From Galeruca laticollis (taxonomy: Eukaryota; Arthropoda; Insecta; Coleoptera; Chrysomelidae): a stretch of 64,000 nt of DNA. Location of the stretch: assembly GCA_963921935.1 (NCBI GenBank), contig OY998184.1, positions 27,035,067 through 27,099,066 on the forward strand. Direction: 5' to 3'. The notes under the pieces are model-generated. The model did no database searches and was not told where the DNA came from. It saw nothing but the letters and a program-made list of their open reading frames with translations. Both the position numbers and the translations under genes were made by a program. Every line of letters begins with the position of its first letter. Positions within the stretch are counted from its first letter, which is position 1. Shown here piece by piece: positions 22,061 through 34,587 of this stretch.

Positions 22061-24470
22061 TGATAATAAACACACCAAATATGCTGTTTGTGATTTATAT
22101 CGACCGGACGATTTCTCATTTCAGCAGCTTGCAAATGAGCTCGATGAGGTATTGAACGTAATAACTCCTAATTTTAGTTTCATATTATGTGCGGGTGACT
22201 TTAATATAGACTTTATTGAGCCAGATAATACGTCTTGTAAATTATTTCAAACAATTTTTGACTCACATGCCCTCACTCAAATAGTCGACAAACTCACACG
22301 TGGTCCAAAACTACTAAATTTAATAATTTGTTCCGAAAAACTTAAGGTGAATAATATAAATGTAACAGACTGTTCACTGGTTTCTGACCACTCGATTTCA
22401 TCGTGCAATATCGCACTTACTATTACCAAATTCGAACCGTATTCCTATACTTATCGTGACTTTCAACTTCCAATTCTAACTTTTTTACCCAGGATTTAAG
22501 AGCCGCTAACTTCAACGGGATATATCTCCTTGACGACAGCAATGAAAAAATTAATTATTCAAATAAAACCATACTAACTTTATGCGATATGCATGCCTCT
22601 ATACGAGTAGTTAAAATTACTAGGAAAAAAGCATCGTAGCTTACAGAAACTTTAAAGCAGATGATTTCATTAAGAGATAAAGCATTAGAAAGATTTAATA
22701 AATCTAAATGCATTAATCATTAGAATTATTACAAAACATTACGGAACCAAGTAAATTATTCCATAAAACGCGAGAAAAAGGTTTATTTCGAATTAAGATT
22801 GAGACAAGGAAATAACTTGTGGAAAGAGTTAAAAGATTTGGATCTGGTTCAAAATAAAAGAGCTTCTCCAGTAATTGCCATTTATTTACGCAATCCTGAT
22901 TATATGAATGATTACTTCATTCATAGGATAGGAGCTCTTAACTCCCCTGACCCCATCATGTACAATTACTCGTCAACAAGACTAAACGAGAACTATTCAT
23001 TTACTTTTCTGAAAGTAGGAGAACTTGAAATCTATGAAAAATTGCTCTCGATAAAATCTACAGCAACCGGGCCGGATGGAATTAATATAAGTATGCTTCT
23101 ACATTGCTGTCTCTACATACTGCCCTATGTTACCCACATGATAAACTACTGTTTGTATCGTTCTGTCTTCCCTTCCATCTTGAAGCAATCTAATGTTATA
23201 CCTTTATCCAAAAAGGATACTCCAAATTACTTCAACGACCTCAGACCTATAAGCATTCTTTGTACACTTTCTAAAGTTCTAGAAAAAACTATGGACAAAC
23301 AACTACGATTATTTATGTTTGACAGCAATATCCTACCTGAACACCAGTCAGGGTTTCGCCCAAACTATAGCTGTACCACCGCACTACTCAAAGTCTTAGA
23401 TGACATTTATTCTTACATAGACTGCAATAAACTTTGTATATTGGTACTGTTACATTATTCAAAAGCTTTTCATAAAATTAACCATGATATGCTCTTATCG
23501 ATTTGCTCATATATTGGTTTCAACAACTTATCAGTGAAACTTTTGAAATCTAACTTAAAAGATAGATCCCAGAAGATTGTACTGTGACCTTTATCGTCCA
23601 AAATAGGTCATCTAGCACGGAGTGTACTCCAAGGTTCTATTCTAGGTCCCTTGTTGTATTGTCTGTACACTTCACAATTTCAGAGGAATCTCAAATATAT
23701 GAATTCACATTTCAACGCTGATGACACACAGTTGTATGTTGATTTTGAAGAATCAGAAGCTGATACAATCTCGTCTAAAATTAATGAAGATCTGCAAATT
23801 GTATTGGACACATCTAAAAAATACTGCTTATCAATTAATGCAACCAAAACGAAAATCATGCTGTTCGGACGCAAGTCAACAAAAAATAAAGTTACAAACC
23901 AAAATCAATTTGTCACTTGGGAACGAAGAATTAACATTTTCTAACTGTGAAAGAAATTTAGGCATTTACTTAGATGATTCCTTAACTTTTTCATCTCATC
24001 GATAGTTTGGAAAGCATTTTCAAACTTAAAGCTCGTGTATTCAAACCGGCAACTACTCAATCATTACTCCAAAGTAATTTTGTGTGAAAGTCTAGTATCA
24101 TCTCAATTAAACTATGGTGATATTATATATGGCCCGGCGTTATCACAATTCGATAGAAATAGGCTCCAGCGAATTCAAAACTCGTGTGTTCGGCTAATTT
24201 TCACTCACAGAACATCGTTTTTCCGACCAAGCTTTTCATATCCAATTGCAAAAAACTATAATATGTTGCCTAGAAACGTAAAATCTCTACCCATTTCCAA
24301 ATTCAACAAACAAAATAGAGATTATATCCAGTGGCTTATTCGAATACATAAAATTTTAATTTGAGTTACTTGTTGGATTCTTAACTAGATACCTATACAT
24401 TGTTATATTGGTATCACACGCCTGGCATAATGTATACTTATTATTATTATTATTATTATTATTAAGTACT
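22061..24470 (+). mobile_element. non-LTR retrotransposon (CR1/jockey-like), 5' truncated
   Basis: The endonuclease segment FILCAGDFNIDFIEPDN and the later VSDHSIS lie at 22152-22499. The polymerase runs from 22799: ATGPDGINISMLL, VIPLSKKDTPNYFNDLRPIS, EHQSGFRPNYSCTTALLKVL, LVLLHYSKAFHKINHDML, then after a stop QGSILGPLLYCLYTSQ and FNADDTQLYVDFEESEAD. The first catalytic aspartate of the usual DFSKAF block is replaced (LHYSKAF), and the second block reads NADD rather than FADD. The element ends in a (TTA)n tract at about 24437-24466. It is in intron 3 and inactive. Confidence 0.75.
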
Positions 24471-24587
24471 CTTATTTTCTTTCAAGGTTCAATTAAAGAA
24501 TATCATAATTTTTAAATAATAAAAAAAATTTTAGTTCAAATATTAAAAAAAAAGTTGTAGAGAAGAAATAAATTTAAAACTACGATA

Positions 24588-24700
24588 AAAATTCAGCCCC
24601 CTGTAGGTAAGAAAATGAACTGTTTTGACATTTTTTCGAAATTTAAACAAAACTCGAAATATTTGGGGGTGCAAATTTGAGTTGGGACACCCTGTATAAC
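24588..24700 (+). repeat. mariner-like terminal repeat fragment
   Basis: It ends in GGGACACCCTGTATAA and carries ATATTTGGGGGTGCAAATTT. It is related to 17700-17880 in inverted orientation. It lies about 90 bp downstream (in gene direction) of the exon 3 donor. Confidence 0.45.
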
Positions 24701-24788
24701 TATTCACAAACCCGAAAATTAACCTTAAAATGATGGTCCTTGTTGGTTAAGTAACTACTACTAAATTAACAATCTGCTAATTACTTAC

Positions 24789-25060
24789 TGGTTTTCCTGC
24801 CAATTTATTTTCAATATTCCAATATTTTGATTTAATCTTAGCATTAAAAGGCTCATTGAAAATTAGTTTTCCTTTACATGTACTATGTCCTCCATTTATA
24901 GTGGTAACTGCAGGTTCACAGATGTCATTGTTAACGGTAGGTTCTACATCTGGTGAGGATGTAGTAGTTGTCGACGTTGTTGTTGTTGTTGTTGTTGATG
25001 TAGAAAAAGGAGAACCACCACCAGGTATCCTATCCTGACCCGGTGGTTTATGAATTAGTA
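24789..25060 (-). CDS. GNBP: beta-1,3-glucan recognition protein, exon 3 (linker)
   Basis: Acceptor TTTCAG, donor GTAAGT, 272 nt; one base from exon 2 plus 272 gives exactly 91 codons. It encodes VLIHKPPGQDRIPGGGS, a threonine/serine run (STSTTTTTTTSTTTTSS, an ACA/ACT repeat), then DICEPAVTTINGGHSTCKGK and LIFNEPFNAKIKSKYWNIE. The CEP...T.C.G.LIF.E.F segment is the conserved cysteine-bearing lead into the GH16-like domain of insect beta-GRPs. A foldback transposon begins 76 bp upstream of this acceptor. Confidence 0.93.
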
Positions 25061-25135
25061 CTGAAATAATAAATTAGAATTTTTAAGTGTAACTGTGTAT
25101 TTTGATTGATACTCAATCGATATGTCGAAAAGATC

Positions 25136-25455
25136 AGGTCCGTCAAGCTTCATCCCCCCCCCCGTTAGATTTTTTTTACCAAAATGCTAGCACACATAAA
25201 GGGCACCTAGCACAACCTAGCACAACAATTTTCATAGCTAGTACACCAACAGCTCACAATAAAAATGCCTTTTGAATTCGGGTGGGGCCAGGTTAACGCT
25301 AGCCGCCCCCCCTCCCCCCCGGTTTAAATTTTTTGGCCAAAATGCTAGCACTGATAAAGGACACCTAGTACAACCTAGCACACCATTTTTTATAGCTGGC
25401 ACACCAACAGCTTACAATAAAAATGCTTTTTAATTCGGGTGGGGACAGGATAACC
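25136..25455 (+). repeat. left arm of the foldback element
   Basis: Two tandem copies of a unit containing CCAAAATGCTAGCAC, CACCTAGCACAACCTAGCAC, TAGCTAGTACACCAACAGCT and AATTCGGGTGGGGCCAGG. C-runs separate the units. The inverted counterparts are at 30310-30736. Confidence 0.85.
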
Positions 25456-25926
25456 CAAGTACACCAAAATTGTAGACGGATTGGAGCAATGGACTATAAC
25501 TCACATTCGTATTCTTAGCAAGTCCTTCCATTACCCATATTGTAAGGAAGCATAAAAAAATTAGTCCACTTTCTTTAGTCCGCCAACTTTGGTGATCCGC
25601 CATGTTGAATTTAGGATGACGTCACATACATAATCATGGATTGGCATGCAAACTAGACGTATATACAGAATTTCAGCTCAATCGGTTGAAGATATCTGCT
25701 TCAAAACTGAGTTGCAAGATTGCAACCGAACAAACATACATTGCCAGTTACATACTAAAAAGTTTGAAAAATACATAGTAGTGTTGGTATCTATGATTTA
25801 CGATATGCCACAGAAATATTTGAAGCTCGGATTAACCGGCTCTAACAATTAAAATATGCACGTTCTCAGTAAACTTGGGAATTTAAAAAAATCTGATAGT
25901 GAAATGCAATATTTATGTTATCATTA
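25456..25926. other. foldback interior, nothing recognised
   Basis: Non-coding sequence between the left arm and the MITE. No gene or further repeat was recognised. Confidence 0.4.
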
Positions 25927-26085
25927 GGTTTGTTCCAACCGAAGTGAATACCGTTTTATTACCGTACAATCTCAGTAACACAACAAATTTGATGTAAATT
26001 ACACAGACTTATTATATTCACTAATCAGCAGGTCAACTGGGCTTGTATCGTAATTGTAGGGTTTTTGTGTTGGTTGGAACAGACC
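25927..26085. mobile_element. 159-bp MITE
   Basis: The ends GGTTTGTTCCAACC and GGTTGGAACAGACC are inverted repeats (one mismatch), flanked by TA at 25925-25926 and 26086-26087. It is too short to code, so it is a non-autonomous Tc1/mariner-like MITE. It abuts the 3' tail of the neighbouring LINE. Confidence 0.75.
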
Positions 26086-26090
26086 TATTA

Positions 26091-29000
26091 ATAATAATAA
26101 TATATGTTTATTTCACAACAAAACAGAAATATACAAACTACAAAATTTAACTAACATCTTTGATGTAGAAGTAAACAATTAATCACTGAAGCTGAGAGTA
26201 ACTAGGTTACCAACAACTTGTGTGTGATATAATAAATAGATACAGTAAAATTACATTATAAAGATACAATTAAGTAAATATTGTTTTTAGTATTGACAAT
26301 GTCAGTATAATAATAATTATCAATTCGGTATAGTATTGACAAATTTAGTAATATTGACAAGTTCAGTAGATATAGTGAGTCGGGTAGGTAGATATAAATT
26401 AATTTTCAACACATACTTACACATATATTCACATACAACCACATATTTTTCTTTTCATATCGTGTACATTATATTTCGGAAGAAGTCTCTATTTTTTGAT
26501 AATATCCATTTTTTTATTTCACCTTTAAAGCTCTTATATCCTTCAACGTTTTGTAGTTCTATAGGTACTCGACTTAGAACTTTTGGGCCCAAGTAATCAA
26601 AGCAGTGTTGTCCAATAGTTTTTTCTCTTTTAGGTAATTTGTATGTGTTCTGTTTATGTCTATCATGAGTGTGTTCAAGACGTTCTAATATATGTTCATC
26701 ACGTTTTAGGTAGAGCAGTATTTTAAGGCAGTATAATTGCCTTAAATCCATAACTTGGCTCATCGCTTGGAAACCTGATAATCTTTTGGTAAATAATTCG
26801 TAATATCCACCTTTGTAGTACACTTATATTTTCAATGTGGCAATCATATACTCCACCCCAACCAGAGATGCCATAGCTTTGCTGTGACTGCACTAACGAA
26901 AAGTACAACATTTTCAAGTGGTGTATATCCAAGATGTCTCTCAAATATTTAAACCTTGACAGTAATCCTCTTAGTTTGTTAGCAATATTTTTTGCTTGCA
27001 GATCCCATTTTAGATGACGATCAATAATAATTCCAAGATATTTAATCCTATCTACTTCTGGAATTTTAGTAGTCATGTCAATATCCAAATATCCGAGATT
27101 TGGTATACCTGTCTGGTATGATGTGAGAGGCATATATTTTGTTTTATCTACATTTAGTGCTAGTTCAATAAATTGAAACCAGGTTTTTATTTTTTTAAAA
27201 GCGATTTCAGCTTGTGTTTTCAACTGAACCCAAGTAGGAGCGGTAAAAAGGATGGCAGTATCATCGGCGAAGCTAATAATTTTGCCCCTTATGTCCAGGA
27301 AAAGTAGGCTATTTAAATAGATATTGAATAGCAGCGGGCCCAATACAGAGCCTTGTGGCACGCCATAGGTAACATTTCTAGCCTCGCTTATGCAATTGTC
27401 GATGGTTACATATTGTTTTCGCTCACTCAAATAGCTCTCTAATAGCTTATAGGTTAATCCACGCACATCGTAGAATTTTTATTTGTTTAATAATTTTTTA
27501 TGAGTAACGGTATCAAAAGCCTTAGAAAGGTCCACAAAGATGCAAGCTGCAGCGATTATTTTATCTAAGGAATTGTATAACGTTTCTACTAGAACATATT
27601 GCATCCTCCGTGGATTTTCCATCTCTAACGCCATACTGATTTTCTGAAATAATGTTATGCTTATTGAAGAATTTAATTAGCTTACATTTTAAGATCTTTT
27701 CAAAAGTTTTACTTATCGTTGAAATGCGAGTTATTGGCCAATAATTCTGCATTTTAGATATATCACCGTTTTTAAAAATAGGCTTAATTAACCCTGTTTT
27801 CAGCAACTTAGGAAAGATTCCCGAACTAAAGCATTTGTTTATCATATAGGAAAGTGGAGTAGCTATTTCATTTTTATTTCTTTTAAAGTTTCCGATTTAA
27901 TGCCATCTAGTCCTGGTGACTTTTTATTTGTTAACGAATTTATAGTATGTTTCACTTCAGCCTCATCTGTGGGGTACAAATACATTGTTGTGTCTAGAGT
28001 TTGTATATTCTCAGCATAATTTTGGGGGGAGGGTATCTTTTGGGCATAATTTTTCCTCAAATCACTAAAAAAAATATTAAATGCATTGGCTATATCTTTG
28101 GTGCTATTAATTAGTTGACTTTTTTCATTTAAAATGTTATCTATTTTACTTTCAGATTTGGATTTGCCACATATATCAGTTACACATTTCCATAGTGCTG
28201 CAGATGAATTGGAGTTTTTATTGATTAAGTTATTAAAATAAGTCTTCTTTGCATTTTTTATGAGTATTTTTAATTTGTTTTTATAGTCATGATATTTTTT
28301 ATTTAAGAATATGTCATTAGGGGTACTTTTAAGTTTTTTATAGATTTTGTTTTTTTCGTTTATAGATTTTAGTAATCCCGCAGTAATCCATGGTTTTTCA
28401 GCCTTTTTAATTTTCGATCTTTTTACAATACTTGTACATTCTTCGATACTTTGCTGTAAGACAGAAAGGAATTGATCTGTACATTCATTCACCCCTGTAA
28501 TTGTGTATATATTTTGCCAATTTTTATTTCGTAACTGTTCTCTTAACTTTGGATAATTAATAAATTTTTTAGGTTGATTTTCGTTTTTTGTTTCATATGT
28601 CTCTTTAAATTGAATGATTATTGCTATAGGGAGATGGTCAGTTATTCCATAGTTAAAAATAAATTATTCAATATAATTATTTTCATAATTTAAATTTTTT
28701 ACATAAATGTGGTCTAGGCAAGTTTTGCTTATGGGTCTTGTTATTTGATTAATGTAAGAGACAAAATCCAATGATTCTAGGGTATTTTTATATTGTTCAA
28801 CGTGATCGACATCTGATGAAAGATCAATATTAATGTCACCCATCAGTATATGAATTTTAGATTCCTTTCCTTTTTTATTATTTAAATAACATATAATAGG
28901 TGATTTATACAATGCGGTTGGTTATGTGTACAGTTTCATTTCTCAATTTAATTTCCAATTCTATTGCTTTAGTTTCAGAAATTTTGACAATTTTGTTAAA

Positions 29001-29440
29001 ATGTGTTAGTTTATTATTTACATACAAAACTACTCCGTCGCATTTATTATAGTCCCCATCATTATAAATTAGGTGATATCCATTTATATTAAAAATACTT
29101 ACATCTTTCCGTCTATTCGTTTCTGTCAATGCAATCACATCAAAGTCGGCCTGCTGGTTTAGAAAAAGCAAAAATTCATCAAAATTTTCTTGGATACTTC
29201 TGATATTGATATGTAGTACTGAGATATGACCTTTTTTGCAATTTGTATATGTTCCAAAATCCGATATCGAATTTATTACTTGGGCCTCGATTTCCTTGTT
29301 CTCATACCGACTTAGATACAAATCTATTTGTTATGATTTATATTCGCACAATGACATTAAAAGATATAACAACTTTTTTTGTTTACAGTCACTTCAAAGG
29401 AACGAGAGAAAGAAAAGTTAGTTTCTAGTATCTAGAATTT
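26091..29440 (-). mobile_element. non-LTR retrotransposon (jockey/CR1-superfamily), frameshifted
   Basis: A nearly complete ORF2 in several frames. 28905-29321: endonuclease start (ISVLHINIRSIQENFDEF, FDVIALTETNRR). 28664-28912: MGDINIDLSSDVDH and CLDHIYVKN. 27863-28492: linker ending TNKKSPGLDGIKSETLKEI. 27561-27845: LIKPIFKNGDISKMQNYWPI. 26723-27466: YGVPQGSVLGPLLFNIYLNS, the catalytic ISFADDTAILF, KTKYMPLTSYQ and KYLGIIIDRHLKWD. 26455-26823: C-terminus. The 3' tail is a short TAA repeat at 26086-26100. No ORF1 was found, so the 5' end is probably truncated near 29440. It lies inside the foldback element. Confidence 0.8.
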
Positions 29441-30284
29441 GACAAACATTGCAATGACATGAACACAAACAATTCAGAATTTATAAAGAAAAGAAAAACG
29501 TAATTGTTGAACACCCAAAATAAAAACTAGTTTATAATAGTAACCAGTTGTGGACGAACCATTCATGCACTTATATATATATATTGTGTGTGCCGGACCA
29601 GGTTGAAACATTTATGAAGTTTTTTCGATTTTTTTTTTTTTTTAGTTACAGCTATAGCTATACAATGGTTAATTATCTATCAACTTCGGCAATAAATATT
29701 CTGGCAAATTTAAATATAAAATTTGAGTGTTTCTTTTAAATAAGGACTACAGTGAACCACGATCAGTCTAAAACATGTATTCTCAATATATTGGAACATT
29801 TTTAGGGATCTTAGCCGCCCCTTCCCAGATTACACAACTTTTTCCAAAGGACATATCCAACGGCTTCGCTTTTTTGTACATTTATTTATCCAATGTCTGT
29901 ACGCAAACGTTTGTCGTTGCCTTTTTTATAGTGTGACGTAATTTGCAACTTATTTGTGCACGGATTGTTTCTGATTCCGTGACTAAACGTTTCAATTCAG
30001 TTATTTTGTTTTATTAAAATTACTATGATTTTGACAAAATTATTTTTAAAAGTGAAGGTTTTTTGTATTCTTTCGTTTTTTAGCATTGATTGAAACTAAA
30101 TAGATAATTATTAATTAAATAATAGTTAATTATTAATTGAACAAATACCCTGCTAGATGGGAAAATATAGATATCACGCACAATCCGGCAACAGCTGACA
30201 ACAATAATGCTGTTTAGAGGCCATTTTAATAGGAAAATGATGTTTAGGGACAAATACATCCAACATTTTCATTCATTCGTGTAA
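29441..30284. other. foldback interior, nothing recognised
   Basis: AT-rich non-coding sequence between the LINE and the right foldback arm. No transposase was found. Confidence 0.4.
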
Positions 30285-30736
30285 GCATAGCGTTATTTTG
30301 CAGACACCCTCCACCCCCTGAATTCAAAAGCGTTGTTGATGTACTAGCTATAAAAAATTTTGTGCTAGGTGTCTTTTATTTGTGCTAGCATTTTGGCGAA
30401 AAAATTCCACCCGCAGTGGGCTAGCGTTAACCTGGCCCCACCCGAATTCAAAAGTATTTTTATTGTAAGCTGTTGGTGTGCTAGCTATAAAAAATGGTGT
30501 GCTAGGTTGTGCTAGGTGTCCTTTATCTGTGCCAGCATTTTGGTGCAAAAATTCCAACTGGGGGGGAGGGGGGGTAGCGTTAACCTGGCCCCACCCGAAT
30601 TCAAAAGCATTTTTATTGTGAGCTGTTGGTGTGCTAGCTATGAAAATTATTGTGCTAGGTTGTGATAGGTGCCCTTTATGTGTGCTAGCATTTTGGTAAA
30701 AAAAAGCTAACCGGGGGGGGGCAACTTGACGGACCT
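30285..30736 (-). repeat. right arm of the foldback element
   Basis: Three tandem units in opposite orientation to the left arm, containing CCCCACCCGAATTCAAAAG, AGCTGTTGGTGTGCTAGCTA, GTGCTAGGTTGTGCTAGG and GTGCTAGCATTTTGG. The innermost unit (from 30310) is the most diverged. The outer end is CTTGACGGACCT. Confidence 0.85.
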
Positions 30737-30745
30737 GAAAAGATC

Positions 30746-31167
30746 ACATGATTGTAGCACAAATTCGTTTCAGAAAAAACAGTTTAAAGAAAAATATACA
30801 AGGTGTGATCACTTGCCTCCACACTATCTACATTTTAGAAATTTCTCATACGATATGCATGAAAGTTTGTATACGTGACTCACAAGGTATATAAAATTTA
30901 CGAAAAACATTTTGTCTGAAATTCTCCGATAGGTTATAATGGAAGTCAATATAGCAGCTTAATTGTTTTCGATTGAATATCCTATATATTATCACATGAT
31001 CAGATTCTACGTGAAACAATAATGTGAATTCGTGTTTATTTCCATATGTTTAAAATGTACACTCTTCAAGATATCTAGTTTTCTGAAATATCGTTTACTA
31101 ACGATAATACATGTTCAAATTTTCTTCAGTCTTTCAAAGATTGAGATAATTTCAGTATAACGTATAT
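30746..31167. other. no recognised gene
   Basis: AT-rich sequence between the foldback element and the copia fragment. I saw no LTR here. Confidence 0.4.
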
Positions 31168-33233
31168 CTGGTGTAAATGAAAAATCTCCCTATGAAGTCT
31201 GGACAGGGAAAATACCTAAAAACAATAAGCATTTGAGAGTTATAGGGTGTACCTGTTACGTACATATTCCCAAACAATGTCGAAAGAAAATGGACAGAAA
31301 AGCGGTAAAAGGAGTTTTAATTGTTTACGATAATGATGATGGATATCGTGTATGGTGTAAAGAAAAATAATAACTCATAAGATCCAAAGATATTATCTTC
31401 GAAGAACAACATTTAACTAGATGGACTGAATTTTCATCTGTTGAAGATAAGATAAGTACTGAAACTGAAGATGAAAGGAGTTAAGATAGTTCTAAAGACG
31501 ATATTCTACCAGAAAATCAAAAAATAAACGTAGAAAATTTAGAAGATAGATTGGAAGAAGAGCCAAAATTAGTAGATAATATAATAAAACAATATAGAGA
31601 AATAAAATTACCTAAGAAGTTTGAAGATTTTGTAATGGAGGTATATACGACACCTGTAGAATTTAAAGAACCACAGACTTACCACGAAGCTATTGATAGT
31701 AATTATAAAGACATGTGGCTGGAAGCCATGAATAAAAAATAGCATCTTTGAAAGAAAATGAAATATGGAATATATAATATTACCACCCAGGAAGAAAGCA
31801 ATTTCGTGTAAATGGGTTTACCAAATTAAAACTAATCCGGATGGCCTATAGATAAATTCGAAGCTAGATTGATAGACAAGAGATTTCCACAAATATATGG
31901 TGAATCCTATGAAGAAACTTTTAGTCCTGTTGCTAAATCTGGAATAATAAGAGCTTTGTTGAGTATAGCTGCTAGTGAAAAAATGAATTTGAGCCAATTT
32001 GATGTCTCTACTGCATTTCTTTATGGATATCTGGAGGAAGAAGTATATATGAAACAACCGGAGGTGTATCAAGATGTTACTAGTAGAGTTTGCTGTCTCA
32101 AACGTAGCTTGTATGGACATAAGCTAGCTCCGAGATGCTGGAATAAAATATTCGTAGATTTTCTTATAAACCAAAATTTTAAGGCAAGTGATGCAGATCC
32201 ATGCTTGTTTATCCAGAAATAAGAACATGATATGATTCTATTGGCACTTTATGTTGACGATGGACTTTTAGCCACGAGTAACGAAATTCTAGAAAATGAA
32301 TTTATGAATAATTTGGAAAAAGAGTTCAAAATTACTGCAAAACCAGCTACCTATTTTTTAGGCTTGGAAATTGACACTAGTAATGTCGATTCTGTAACAG
32401 TCAGGCAGCTTATACAAGAAAAATCTTGGAACATTTTGGAATGCAAAATTGTAAGGCTGTGACTACACCAATTATTAAAAGTGACCAATCAGGGAAAGAA
32501 ACTGGAAAGGTAGCAGAAAGTTTCCCCTATAGACAAGCAGATGGAGCTCTAATCTATCTTATGATAGGAACAAGACCAGATATTGCGTATGCAGTAGGAG
32601 TTGCCTCAAGAATATTAGAAAATCCATCTCATTATGATTTGATTCGTGTGAAACGTATTTTTAGATATCTCAAAAATACTATCGATATTGGAATTATCTA
32701 TAAGTCTGTTAACAAATTGAAACATCTTCAAGGGTTTAGCGATGCTGACTATGGAAGAGATCCTACAACCAGAAGATCAACTACAGATGTTATTTGTAAA
32801 TATACTGGAGGTGCAATCTCCTGGCTTAGTCAAAGACAGTCATCAGTAGCACTCTTAACAACAGAAGCAGAAATAGTTACTGCAAGTGAAGGAGCCAGAG
32901 AACTGATATGGTTAAAAATACTTTATCAGGAAATTATAGGTTTAAAAAAATGTTCCTACACTATTAGTTGATAATGAAGCTGGTATTAAGTTAGCAAATA
33001 ACCCAGAATATCACCGAAGAACGAAACATATTGAATATCAGGCATTTCTTTGTAAAATAATTGGTAACTGTATGATTTATTTATATAGAACAGGTTGCTT
33101 TGGAACATCAATTCGCAAATATATTGACGAAGTCATTAATCAAGCCAAGAATGGATTATATTTTGAAAATTATTGGACTAGTGAATATCAAAAGTATTTA
33201 ATGATGGAAGGTGTTGAAGCTTTTACATTATAG
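31168..33233 (+). mobile_element. copia-type retrotransposon, 5' truncated
   Basis: Copia order (integrase before polymerase) is visible. The integrase C-terminus reads SPYEVWTGKIPKNNKHLRVI then GCTCYVHIP. The polymerase has NLSQFDVSTAFLYGYLEEEV, SLYGHKLAPRCWNK and the catalytic LALYVDDGLLATSNE. RNase H follows with LQGFSDADYGRDPTTRRSTT, LLTTEAEIVTASEGARELIW and, after a frameshift, EYHRRTKHIEYQ, ending at the stop at 33231. Gag, protease and the integrase core are absent. Stops at about 31370, 31741 and 32221 show decay. No flanking LTRs were seen. Confidence 0.85.
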
Positions 33234-33690
33234 GTTCTTTGCTGATATACTTTGAGCTCTACTTAGATAGGTAGATTATAAAATAATATAAAAAAATGTC
33301 AGATTGATGTCAGAAAACGATTTTTTCGATAAAAGCATTTTTCTAAAAGTTACTACAGTTATTTTTTTAGTGAAGTTAATAAATTGAAATAAACAGTCAG
33401 GTTCACGGTTAATAACTTTAACACTTTTCACTGCACAACTGAATACGGATCTTTCAGTCCATTTATATATGTCTATGTTTTATTATTCAAACTAAACAAT
33501 TTAGTAAATAAATAAATGTCAAAGATCAAAATTTTCCACCATTGAAGAGATTTAGGACTATGATTATTTCAAATTCGTTTATACCTAAGCTCTCGCACTT
33601 ACCGTTCGTCCGTTGAAACTTGGACGGACGGGCAGACAAACAGACACCAGAAACCAGATTATAATACCTCTATTTTTTCGTTGATTCTGT
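33234..33690. other. no recognised gene
   Basis: Non-coding sequence after the copia stop codon. A 3' LTR might be expected here, but I could not match one to any 5' copy. Confidence 0.35.
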
Positions 33691-33999
33691 CGACTTGTGT
33701 TTAGAAATCTAGAGCTGATAAGAGTCCCTTAATAAGTTGGCAAGAGACCACATAGTGTCTCTAGTACGGGCGCCCGGACATGAAGGGATTGTAGGCAATG
33801 AATTGACGGACCAGCTTGCTAAACAAGTTTCTAAAGGAGACTTCATAGAACCGGATCTGTTCTGTGGAATCACAACGAATTGCATAAGATGGGAAACGCG
33901 GAACTGACTTAACAAGGAACACTAAATCAAATGGAGGTTGACAGAAGGTCACCTTCACACAAAAAGTTCATTGAAAAAGATAATAGACCAAGAGCTAGA
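33691..33999 (+). pseudogene. LINE RNase H fragment, 5' of a DNA transposon insertion
   Basis: It encodes VSLVRAPGHEGIVGNELTDQ then LAKQVSKGDFIEPD, the last RNase H block of LINEs that carry this domain. The continuing C-terminal region breaks at 33999/34004, where the long-TIR transposon is inserted, and resumes at 37384. Confidence 0.75.
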
Positions 34000-34003
34000 G
34001 GAT

Positions 34004-34436
34004 CGTCCGAGTAACGGTGTGTCTGTAAGGCTAGAAATTCTTATGGTGATGAGTCATAGTTGCCTAAGTACAATGACCATCGCCTGGCACGCCTCAACCC
34101 TGCACGTCATCAACTCCTATATTTTTGAAAGTGTAGGAAACATTTGAAAAAAAAACTTGTTCCTGTAAGCTTGAAATTTTTTTACCATTTAGTTTATTTG
34201 TTATTAAGATCAAAAAAAATTGACAGGCGTTTTCGATGAGCACAAGTATCTGACAGGCGAGCCTGAAGGTGTATTATGTGTAAATTAAAATGAACTTTAT
34301 TCTGTAAAGTTGAAATTTACAGATATGTTTCTTTAAACGATTTAAAGTAAGTTGGTATAATGACAGGCGCTTCTGGCTATCCTAAGTCCTTGACGGGCGA
34401 GGAAAGATGCTATGGGAGTGCGAGTGAGAGGCGTAA
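34004..34436 (+). repeat. left terminal inverted repeat with TGACAGGCG motifs
   Basis: TGACAGGCG copies start at 34221, 34251, 34361 and 34391 (the last TGACGGGCG), giving spacings of 30, 110 and 30 bp. The outer half has no copies. Confidence 0.85.
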
Positions 34437-34587
34437 CGTAAACGCAGTGATCCGATGCGTTAATTATTATCAATTACTAAGTCGGAGCATAAGGGCTGGC
34501 AACTTCTCTTTATACGAGTATAAATATATTTTACCGAAAATTGCAAGTATATTCTTCGTTACCAATCAACCTAATTATTGACGATGC

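Larger units (their letters stand above)
25136..30736. mobile_element. foldback-type composite element with 9-bp target duplication
   Basis: The ends AGGTCCGTCAAG (25136) and CTTGACGGACCT (to 30736) are perfect inverted repeats, flanked by the 9-mer GAAAAGATC at 25127-25135 and 30737-30745. The arms are built from tandem copies of a roughly 150-bp unit, about two on the left (25155-25455) and three on the right (30310-30720), in opposite orientation. A 9-bp duplication with long arms of tandem units is the pattern of Drosophila FB elements and is also compatible with MULEs; the class is inference. The interior holds a MITE and a LINE but no recognised transposase. Confidence 0.8.

Noticed and set aside
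24961..25010. The Thr-codon repeat in exon 3 as a stray microsatellite
   Set aside because: It lies in frame between conserved CBM39 and GH16 segments, and a Thr/Ser-rich linker is usual there.
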